A stretch of DNA of 59,881 bases from a virus: IMG/VR virus record IMGVR_UViG_3300021185_001015, positions 1 to 59,881 of that record, one strand, 5' to 3'. Below, piece by piece: positions 51,355 to 58,413 of the stretch. Position 1 is the stretch's first letter. Every line of letters begins with the position of its first letter. The notes under the pieces are model-generated. The model made no database searches. It was given only the letters and a program-made list of their open reading frames with translations, and had not been told where the DNA came from. The position numbers were made by a program, and so were the translations under genes.

Positions 51355-51987
51355 TTATATTCCTATGCTATTAGGTATTTCAACATTAATAAAGTTTTCT
51401 GCTTCTTCTTTTTTCTTTTTCACTGCATCAATTCGATATACAAAATCTTTTATTTCTGGTATTTGTATTCCTAACAAATCTGCAATAGGACTTCTTTTCG
51501 GCGTAATTATAGGTGTTCCTTTAAGAACTAAGCCGGCGCCGTCTTCTTCAAAGTTCGGTATCTTCTGACATAGATTATTTAAATCGAGAGCACCATCTTT
51601 AAGTAGTTGTGGAATTTTTTGAATATCAATATCACCTAAATTTAATCCTGAATATTTTGTCGAAAGATTTTTGACTTCATTCGCAATGTCATCTGCTGCA
51701 AGTTTTGCGTTTAAAATATCAGAAGCAAAACTTTGAATATCAGATTGTAGTCCTTTTATTTCTTCTGGTATCTCAATCTCTGGCAAATATTCTTTCAATT
51801 TACTTGTTACCAACTCTTGTATAGCGGCTGCATCAGATGCCATAGCTATAATAGCAGCGGCATCTGCAATTGACTGATTTTGAGCAGGAGTAATTGGTAT
51901 TTTATCAATTAGCTTGTCTATTATATCATTAGTACTGCCGATAGATTGAGTCAGTTCTACTAACTTTTCAGTTGCTCCACAACTCAT
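51355..51987 (-). CDS. Hypothetical structural protein between gp5 and gp25
   Basis: This 210-residue protein is mainly helical and acidic (PAQNQSIADAAAIIAMASDA, EEIKGLQSDIQSFASDIL, IPQLLKDGALDLNNLCQK). It starts MSCGATEKLVELTQSIGSTN with an AAGGAG site overlapping the gp5 stop region. No family or signal is recognised. Position between hub spike and wedge genes suggests a baseplate hub or assembly protein. Confidence 0.55.
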   Translation of the reverse strand: MSCGATEKLVELTQSIGSTNDIIDKLIDKIPITPAQNQSIADAAAIIAMASDAAAIQELVTSKLKEYLPEIEIPEEIKGLQSDIQSFASDILNAKLAADDIANEVKNLSTKYSGLNLGDIDIQKIPQLLKDGALDLNNLCQKIPNFEEDGAGLVLKGTPIITPKRSPIADLLGIQIPEIKDFVYRIDAVKKKKEEAENFINVEIPNSIGI

Positions 51988-51997
51988 ATTTTACTCC

Positions 51998-53524
51998 TTA
52001 TGGTGCAGGTGTGCCTGTTAGAGGAGCCGCTGATCCTCCAACAGTATGTTTGTGGGTACCGAGAATAATGCTACCTTGTCTTACTATTGTTCCTGATGCA
52101 GTTCCTACTACAGTTAAGTTACCTGTTATAGTGTATGCTCCAGTGTGTGAAGTAACTCCTGTAATATTTCTAGAAGCTGCAACAATTGTCTGTAGAGGCG
52201 TTGTAATCATCTGTGACGCAACAGCAGATAATGTCTGTACTGTGCTTGCTTCAACTAATTGTACCGCAGCAGTTACTGTTTGATTCAATGCAGCAGACAA
52301 TGACATATTCAAACTCAATGCTTTGAAATCACCAACAGGAGCATTCATACTGACATTGCCAGTAGTACTCATGACCTTATATCCTAAAATTGATGTGTGC
52401 GAAGTTGAACCTACTGATATGCTTGTCACATTTCCTCCTATCGTTGCAAAAGAATTGCCTCCAACGGTAGTAGTACTGTCTTTGATAACAGAATCTGTTT
52501 TACTGCCACCAACTCGGAGTGCTTGATCTCTCTTGATAGAAGAATTTTGTCCAGACAATACTTCAGTTAAATCATTGCCTATAACCTTAGTAACTCTATT
52601 ACCTGCTACTGTAGTGAATAAGTTGCCGCCAATTTCTTGATACATGTCTCCAGTTACGAGCATTCGTGCATCGCCGCCGATAGTGACATCACACGACCCT
52701 TTGATATAAACTTTTTTGTCTTTTAGTGTTATCTCGTATTCATCACCTACGACTTTGGTGATCTTTGAGCCGTCTGCCTGAATTTCATAGAATGTTCCAG
52801 CAGTATGGTATTCGTGTATTCTTTCATTGTTCGGTGTGTCATCTATCTCAAATACGTGACCGCCTTCTGTCTCATTCACTTTGTTGTAAGGATAAACAGA
52901 ACATTTATTATCAAAATTTGGCTGTTGATTTGACGAATTATAGGTATAACTAGCATCACCAAATCTAGGATGTGGCTCTTCCCACACTTCTCTATCGTAT
53001 ACTGCTCCTGGTATGTCAGATGCAACAGATTCAACATGAGGAGCTGCTGCACGTGGAATCGCTTCTTGTCTCGCTGCTCTTTTGTTTGCTAGGCTTACAT
53101 GACCTTCTGCAATCGCATTTCTTGCTAGTCTAGATAAATCAGATTCTTGAAGTCCGTTGAGACCTGTGCCAACTTCACTTCTTGGATACTTGCCAGAAGG
53201 ATCAGAAAAGCCAATGTCTTTGTCTCTTTTATTTCTTGGCTTACCTGGCAAAGTTCCTATAATAATAGGGAGTTGTTCGTCTTCTCCATCACTAAAAAAT
53301 CCAAGAACAGTAGTACCTTGAACAAATGATGGAGTCTCACCTATACCTGATATTCCTGGAGAGGTTGTAGGCGTTACAGGTACTGCCCAAGGCAAGTCTA
53401 CTGTTGGTAGTTCATTTTTATCTTCAGTATGATATCCTATTATTCGTACACGGCATCTGCCGAGCATAGCAGGATCTGCTCGATCTTCAACAATACCTAC
53501 CCACCAATTAAACTTAGGATACAT
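51998..53524 (-). CDS. 5: Baseplate hub spike protein gp5, without lysozyme domain
   Basis: ATG 53524 with GGAG nine bases before it is chosen over GTG 53539. The 508-residue protein has an OB-fold N-terminus (FNWWVGIVEDRADPAMLGRC, DLPWAVPVTP, GTTVLGFFSDGEDEQLPIII), a linker, then a long VgrG/gp5-type beta-helix of repeated VGG/IGG strands (VTIGGDARMLVTGDMYQEIG, KVIGNDLTEVLSG). It ends LGTHKHTVGGSAAPLTGTPA, a spike tip. The lysozyme domain that T4 gp5 carries is absent, as between about 105 and 210 there is only a charged linker. Confidence 0.9.
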   Translation of the reverse strand: MYPKFNWWVGIVEDRADPAMLGRCRVRIIGYHTEDKNELPTVDLPWAVPVTPTTSPGISGIGETPSFVQGTTVLGFFSDGEDEQLPIIIGTLPGKPRNKRDKDIGFSDPSGKYPRSEVGTGLNGLQESDLSRLARNAIAEGHVSLANKRAARQEAIPRAAAPHVESVASDIPGAVYDREVWEEPHPRFGDASYTYNSSNQQPNFDNKCSVYPYNKVNETEGGHVFEIDDTPNNERIHEYHTAGTFYEIQADGSKITKVVGDEYEITLKDKKVYIKGSCDVTIGGDARMLVTGDMYQEIGGNLFTTVAGNRVTKVIGNDLTEVLSGQNSSIKRDQALRVGGSKTDSVIKDSTTTVGGNSFATIGGNVTSISVGSTSHTSILGYKVMSTTGNVSMNAPVGDFKALSLNMSLSAALNQTVTAAVQLVEASTVQTLSAVASQMITTPLQTIVAASRNITGVTSHTGAYTITGNLTVVGTASGTIVRQGSIILGTHKHTVGGSAAPLTGTPAP

Positions 53525-53525
53525 A

Positions 53526-54899
53526 TTATTCTTCTCCACTCATATCAACACTATCCGGTGAATCAGAGAGCCCATTCTTAATCATTTCAACTGTCATAAT
53601 ATGTCTGTCTGCATTGAATTTGTGATGTATAGCTGATATTATGTACAGTCCTGATAGCATAGGATCCAAAACAGTACTAGTAGATCCAGCAGTTGGAGCT
53701 TCAGCAGATGGATACAACAGACTTATTACATGCCCAACATTGATATCAGTTCTGCCAGGTAAAGTCGCTTCAAACTTGTAATTTTCAAAGGAATTCAAAT
53801 AACTTTTTCTATTACTTATTCTATCTACAATAGTCTGAGCTGTTGATCCCGCAGGCAAATCTTCTTCATCTGTTAGTCCAAAATCATTGTATAGACCAGT
53901 ATTCTGTGAATAGTATGTCTTGTTAGATAGAGCATTTCTTTTAAGATTCGGTGGCAATATATTAGTAGGTCCAGTTTTTTGAAATTTATCCATGTTTTCA
54001 ATAAAATCAAAATCACTACGAACAATCTTCTTTGTATAGAAATCATACCCGGCTATCGTTGAAGCAAATGCGCCTCTGTTATTACCATCAAGAGTATCGA
54101 TACTAGTTAGAAGTTTTAAATTCTCAATTGCTGTCATTGAAGAAGGAAACTGATTGCCTACATATGTTAGAGATGGATTGATCCTTCGTGGCATTTTTGC
54201 ACCATTTCTTTCTAATACATACTCATCAAAAATTCCACCTTTTATCTGAGCATCAATCAAAGACTCAATACTTGCAAAATAAAATGATTTATTTGTCTCA
54301 AAGAATAAGTAATCAGAACCGTTGAGAGTGCTGCCTTTTGCTCGCTTGGCGACAAAGTTCATATTCTTAAAAGGAGACCAGTAATTTGAAGTGTATTTTA
54401 TTCTGCTTACGTGTGGAGTATCAAATATTATCAAAGGCCTATCAACTTCGATATATTCCTCATATATTTTTTTGACTACTGCATCAGTAGAATCATTATA
54501 AGATTTGCCCACAACTGTAGTCTGGTTTTCATACCCTTCAGGAGATATGAAAGATATGTTGTAAAACTGAGATCTGTCATCGTTTAGAATTCTATCGTAT
54601 ATTGCATATACTTGAAATGTTTTCTGTATTACGTTTTCAGGTGAATCCTCAAGAGTGGGTGTTCTGAATTTCACTGTAATAAATTCATTGCCAACGATAG
54701 GCAAGTTTGATATCAAGTTTGCAGCATCAGCAAGGATAACATTTCCAGTCATGCAAAAAGAAAATAAATCTTCGTAAAGATTTATTTCCATCATAAAGTC
54801 AGTGATGTCGGCAGTTGCTTCAGTGCTAGGACTAGTGATAAGCAATTGCTCTATTTTATAATCACCTGCATGTATTAGTGATTCAGACGAGGAATCCAT
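53526..54899 (-). CDS. 27: Baseplate hub protein, gp27-like
   Basis: This 457-residue protein lies between gp53 and gp5 where a gp27-type hub is expected. Segments ITDFMMEINLYEDLFSFCMT, then TGNVILADAANLISNLPIVG, FQVYAIYDRILNDDRSQFYN and ISFISPEG are typical of tail hub proteins (gp27/gpD relatives). The late LPGRTDINVGHVISLLYP and ISAIHHKFNADRHIMTVEM continue the tube-like domain. It supports the gp5 spike. T4 gp27 is 391 residues. Identification is by motif and position. Confidence 0.7.
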   Translation of the reverse strand: MDSSSESLIHAGDYKIEQLLITSPSTEATADITDFMMEINLYEDLFSFCMTGNVILADAANLISNLPIVGNEFITVKFRTPTLEDSPENVIQKTFQVYAIYDRILNDDRSQFYNISFISPEGYENQTTVVGKSYNDSTDAVVKKIYEEYIEVDRPLIIFDTPHVSRIKYTSNYWSPFKNMNFVAKRAKGSTLNGSDYLFFETNKSFYFASIESLIDAQIKGGIFDEYVLERNGAKMPRRINPSLTYVGNQFPSSMTAIENLKLLTSIDTLDGNNRGAFASTIAGYDFYTKKIVRSDFDFIENMDKFQKTGPTNILPPNLKRNALSNKTYYSQNTGLYNDFGLTDEEDLPAGSTAQTIVDRISNRKSYLNSFENYKFEATLPGRTDINVGHVISLLYPSAEAPTAGSTSTVLDPMLSGLYIISAIHHKFNADRHIMTVEMIKNGLSDSPDSVDMSGEE

Positions 54900-54900
54900 A

Positions 54901-55407
54901 TTACTGATCCATTAAACTTTTGTATTTGTTTATGAAACCAGCTAAAAAGTCATTTCTTAGTATTAATATCTGTCTCTTTTTTTCGTTCTCATCAACTTCA
55001 TAGTCTATATTTGAAACTGCTTCTATGCTACCGTTAGCAATACCTACCGCATCATAATCAACTATAATTGTTATATCATCTGCTAGGCGATAGTGATGGT
55101 CTTTACCAGAATTGCCAACACCATGTTTAGATTCTGTATATGCAAAAATTTCTTCTTGTCTTTTTGGCCACTCTTCGTGTACGTTGACAATATCGTTTAC
55201 GGTCAAAAGAATCCAATGGTAGTTAGAAGATCCATAAAGATTATTGGCTATTATATCAGGAGTTTCTCCGTTTTTAACATAGTAAGCCTCTAGTGCTGCT
55301 CGACTAGTTAGTTTTCTATCAAGACCTACTCGCTGAAAGATGTCTTTCGTATTAATAGTTTCGCCGTTTGCTTTGTACGAAATTTTTGGCATCGCTTTAA
55401 AAAACAT
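54901..55407 (-). CDS. 53: Baseplate wedge protein gp53
   Basis: This 168-residue protein has the LysM-like core AYYVKNGETPDIIANNLYGS, NYHWILLTVNDIVNVHEEWP and a Gly/His segment near GKDHHYRLADD, typical of gp53. The C-terminus is helical (FLAGFINKYKSLMDQ). T4 gp53 is 196 residues. Its ATG overlaps the gp48 stop and has GGAAGG upstream, so it is translationally coupled. Confidence 0.92.
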   Translation of the reverse strand: MFFKAMPKISYKANGETINTKDIFQRVGLDRKLTSRAALEAYYVKNGETPDIIANNLYGSSNYHWILLTVNDIVNVHEEWPKRQEEIFAYTESKHGVGNSGKDHHYRLADDITIIVDYDAVGIANGSIEAVSNIDYEVDENEKKRQILILRNDFLAGFINKYKSLMDQ

Positions 55408-56621
55408 TAGTAACCTTCCGCTATTCTATCATTAGTTAGGGTTTCAAGTTCTGTGAACGCCAACTGCATGTTTATTTCTGCTGGTGCACCTCTCGTGCCT
55501 TTAAATGTAGTAAATGCGTCTTGATTGCCGTATGTTATTTTTATATCTGTTAGCGCACAAGAAGAAATTTTACTTAGATGTGTATTTTCTTCTCCTTTGT
55601 ACATATACTGTATATTAAATTCTGATGGATATTCTAAGAATAGACCGGTAGGATCATTCTCTGGATGCATGTGATATTTAAAAAGTCGGATTATTCTTTG
55701 TACTTCATTGTATTCCGTTTCATTTCTAGGAACAAACTTATAGTTGAATGCGAACTGTCTAAAGCCCATGTTAGAGAATAGTTGCTCTTTATATGGATTA
55801 GCCACTTTACCAGATGCTAAGTCAAGAGATGCTCCTATTTCGCCCGTAATACCCAAACCAGATGGCAATGAAGCCGCAGCTTTTATTGCCCCTCTAGCAA
55901 CAAGGTCACCAACACCGCCAGCAGTACTCAAAAGACCTTCTTTATCGAGCAACTCTCCTGCGCCGGCTAATGCACCGAGTTCTTTGTTTTCCCAGTTTGC
56001 TGAATATTGAGCAACAGGAGGAGCTGCAACGTGAAGTTCTATTACTCCTAGAGTTCTGACTTTGGTGACTGTTTCTATAACAGATTCTGCAAGTGTTACT
56101 CCTGCAAAAGCGACCGTGCCGCCTCCTGCAATAGATGCTAAAGCCTTTCCTAATTTTGATGCGTTGCCTGTAAGACCAGCAATACTGGCACCTGCACCTG
56201 AACCCAAGAGAAATCCAGCAACTCCTCCTGCTCCTTTTGCGAGAGTTTTTGCTTGATCAGCAGTCACTCTATTTTCAGAGGTAGAATCTACTGTCTCCAG
56301 AGATCTTACTGGGCCGGCCCAATCACGCCCATTTGACTGCAAAGAAATGTTGGTTTGCTCGGCTACTCGACTGTTTGACCTTGCGTTGATGAAGAATCGA
56401 ACACTGTGAGGTTGATAATCGTCATCGCCCACTCGCTTAGGATATTCGAGAACAGTTGGACTACTGAATATAAAAGCTGACGCCAGGTCTCGGTCTCTAG
56501 CATCTCGTTCGGCAATTTTTTTCGCTTCTTCCGCAATTGTTTTATTGCGCTCATCTTGATTTACTTTTGCCGAGGAGGATTGATCAAGCACCCTGCCTAC
56601 CCTGTCTGCCATATCACCCAT
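55407..56621 (-). CDS. 48: Tail tube initiator / baseplate protein gp48
   Basis: This 404-residue protein contains the conserved VLEYPKRVGDDDYQPHSVRF near residue 58 and LFSNMGFRQFAFNYKFVPRN with FKYHMHPENDPTGLFLEYPS toward the C-terminus, which mark gp48/gp54-type caps from which the tail tube grows. The middle (about 120-215) is a Gly/Ala-rich hydrophobic insert (GVAGFLLGSGAGASIAGLTG). The ATG has an AGGAAAAG site and a late promoter. Confidence 0.9.
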   Translation of the reverse strand: MGDMADRVGRVLDQSSSAKVNQDERNKTIAEEAKKIAERDARDRDLASAFIFSSPTVLEYPKRVGDDDYQPHSVRFFINARSNSRVAEQTNISLQSNGRDWAGPVRSLETVDSTSENRVTADQAKTLAKGAGGVAGFLLGSGAGASIAGLTGNASKLGKALASIAGGGTVAFAGVTLAESVIETVTKVRTLGVIELHVAAPPVAQYSANWENKELGALAGAGELLDKEGLLSTAGGVGDLVARGAIKAAASLPSGLGITGEIGASLDLASGKVANPYKEQLFSNMGFRQFAFNYKFVPRNETEYNEVQRIIRLFKYHMHPENDPTGLFLEYPSEFNIQYMYKGEENTHLSKISSCALTDIKITYGNQDAFTTFKGTRGAPAEINMQLAFTELETLTNDRIAEGY

Positions 56622-56651
56622 TTCTTTTCCTGCGTAAAGAATTGTTTTCTT

Positions 56652-56659
56652 TATTTATA
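56652..56659 (-). promoter_or_regulatory. T4-type late promoter for the baseplate operon
   Basis: TATAAATA on the minus strand lies 30 bases before the gp48 start, at the head of the baseplate operon. Confidence 0.8.
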
Positions 56660-56676
56660 ACAGGAATACAAGATGT

Positions 56677-56853
56677 CTAAGAAACTTCTTTCGAAGGAAT
56701 TATCTTGCCCCATTTACCAATAGGACATTCTGCCCAATTGAGCCTGGTTTTAGCTGGCATCCAACAGCCGCATTTGCGGCATTGGCTTAACAGTTTATTG
56801 AGATGTTCACACTCATTGCATATTTTTGCTCTTTCTTGATGCTCTGGTTTCAT
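56677..56853 (-). CDS. Zinc-ribbon miniprotein
   Basis: A 58-residue protein starts at ATG 56853 and overlaps the stop of the gene before it as ATGA. It reads MKPEHQERAKICNECEHLNK, then LLSQCRKCGCWMPAKTRLNW and AECPIGKWGKI. Cys12-x2-Cys15 and Cys25-x2-Cys28 form a zinc-ribbon pattern, with extra Cys30 and Cys43. Such DUF6171-like mini-proteins are common near phage structural genes. Function is unknown; DNA, RNA or protein binding is possible. Confidence 0.8.
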   Translation of the reverse strand: MKPEHQERAKICNECEHLNKLLSQCRKCGCWMPAKTRLNWAECPIGKWGKIIPSKEVS

Positions 56854-57863
56854 TTTTTCTGTACCTTCTTATCAATGATGCCCCGTCCCATTGATAGTGG
56901 TCGATATAGTTCTCGTAGTTCAAGTGCCTTATCAAAATACAATTTCAGTCTTTCTTCATAATCTGGCATAAACTCAAACACTACGCCTGACCAAGGACAT
57001 GCTAATATGTTAGCGATTGCTTTCTTCGCTGCTTCTTTGCCTTCTCTCTTTTGTATATATGTGATTATACGATGAAAAGGCTGATACACACCAGCTCCTG
57101 ATGAGTTCCACAAGGATATATCATATACAGTTTTGCCCAATGCAGCGCCTGTAATAATCATTTCAGATGCGGTAGTGCTATATACTGTTTCGCATTGTTC
57201 AAGTAACTTAGCACCAGAAACATTTTTAGGCAATACTTTTTGCCAACCACACTTTTGGCTAACCATTTTCAGAGCGTTAGTGTGAGTTAAAGGGTGAGGT
57301 TTTACTACAACATCGTCTTCTTCTAGTAAAAGTTTTTCGAGAGATGCTGTGTCTACTAAATCAAGAAGATTGTGTCCAGGGAGAAATACCGCATGCTTGA
57401 TGTCTTTGTATTTTTCTTCTAGTTCATCGAGTTCGTATTTATCTGAAAACGAGGATACAAATTTTTGAAATAGTTCTTCGCCTTCTTTGCCTGAATCTAT
57501 TTTTGATGCAAAGTCAATTAGACGACAATTTACTTCTCTGGACTGAGTAGTAACCCAGATTCCACCACCGGCAAATTCTGTATATGTAAACTCGCTAAAA
57601 TTATTATCTTGAACTGATCCTACATCGTATGTAATTGGCCACGGAGAAAGAGAAATAATTAATTCTTCATTTTCTACTGCCCATTTATTTCTCATTGATC
57701 TAGAAGCATATGGACCAATTTTTTTTCTTTCATTGAACCTATCTGACATCTTATTTTCTGCCAGTCTAGGTGTTGGTTCTTTTTCTTCTTTTGGCTTTAG
57801 GTCGTTTTCATTCAAGTCAGTAGGGCGAGTACTAACATCATTATACAATTTAAGATCCATCAT
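56850..57863 (-). CDS. Capsule-type glycosyl/glycerophosphotransferase-like protein
   Basis: This 337-residue protein has VVVKPHPLTHTNALKM (185-200) and YSTTASEMIITGAALGKTV (228-246), the HP and T/S-x-x-S-E pattern of GT-B-type capsule synthesis, polysialyl and CDP-glycerol transferases. A Gly-rich turn (FAGGGIWVTT) lies near residue 98. The N-terminal 60 residues are a charged disordered extension not usual for these enzymes. It lies between fibre-end genes and the baseplate, with ATGA coupling to the zinc ribbon. Donor and acceptor are unknown. Confidence 0.45.
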   Translation of the reverse strand: MMDLKLYNDVSTRPTDLNENDLKPKEEKEPTPRLAENKMSDRFNERKKIGPYASRSMRNKWAVENEELIISLSPWPITYDVGSVQDNNFSEFTYTEFAGGGIWVTTQSREVNCRLIDFASKIDSGKEGEELFQKFVSSFSDKYELDELEEKYKDIKHAVFLPGHNLLDLVDTASLEKLLLEEDDVVVKPHPLTHTNALKMVSQKCGWQKVLPKNVSGAKLLEQCETVYSTTASEMIITGAALGKTVYDISLWNSSGAGVYQPFHRIITYIQKREGKEAAKKAIANILACPWSGVVFEFMPDYEERLKLYFDKALELRELYRPLSMGRGIIDKKVQKK

Positions 57864-57885
57864 ACACTCTCATTAATAAAAAAAT

Positions 57886-57893
57886 TATTTATA
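57886..57893 (-). promoter_or_regulatory. T4-type late promoter for the KPHP transferase
   Basis: TATAAATA on the minus strand lies 22 bases before the 57863 start and overlaps the end of the neighbouring gene. Confidence 0.75.
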
Positions 57894-58398
57894 CTTCAAA
57901 AAATACAGAATCTCTTATGCCCCATATATTTTCAAGTTCAGTCACATTTCTAAAAGATTCCGCTTTAGCATCTAAGTCTGCAATATTATCAGTAGGTGTA
58001 ACACCGAGCCTCACCTGACTTGCATGGCGAGCAAATTTAGCATCTAATTTTACAAATGCTGCGTTTCTTTTTTTTCTTAATTCGTTTAGTCTGAAATTCT
58101 TTCTAACTTCACGCTTTTCTGGTATTACTTCAACTAAACCATATACTCGATCAAATGCGCCTGTGTCCTCATTATATACTGCTGAGATGGCTTCTATTGA
58201 ATGAGTGTACGTAGGCACTAACGCAACATCATCTATAGGCAAAGGCAAAACGCATCTATAGGGAGTGCCTACTAAAGAGAAATCAGTAATAACGTTTGGT
58301 AAAGTAGTACCACTAAGATGTTTTTCTCTTAGGTCATTTTCATAAATAGGAAACTCTATTACTTCATTAGTTTCTAAATTTACTTTAACATATAACAT
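57889..58398 (-). CDS. Hypothetical structural or assembly protein
   Basis: This 169-residue protein begins LYVKVNLETNEVIEFPIYEN with GTPYRCVLPLPIDD. The second half is a helical KNFRLNELRKKRNAAFVKLD region. This split (variable N-terminal part and a helical charged part) resembles fibre assembly chaperones, but no family is certain. It follows the SRNT-repeat protein, so it may serve that protein. Ribosome site is GGAGAG. Confidence 0.5.
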   Translation of the reverse strand: MLYVKVNLETNEVIEFPIYENDLREKHLSGTTLPNVITDFSLVGTPYRCVLPLPIDDVALVPTYTHSIEAISAVYNEDTGAFDRVYGLVEVIPEKREVRKNFRLNELRKKRNAAFVKLDAKFARHASQVRLGVTPTDNIADLDAKAESFRNVTELENIWGIRDSVFFEV

Positions 58399-58413
58399 TT
58401 GTATCTCTCCAAT

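Noticed and set aside
51998-53524. Lysozyme domain in gp5
   Set aside because: The region between OB fold and beta-helix holds only a charged linker.
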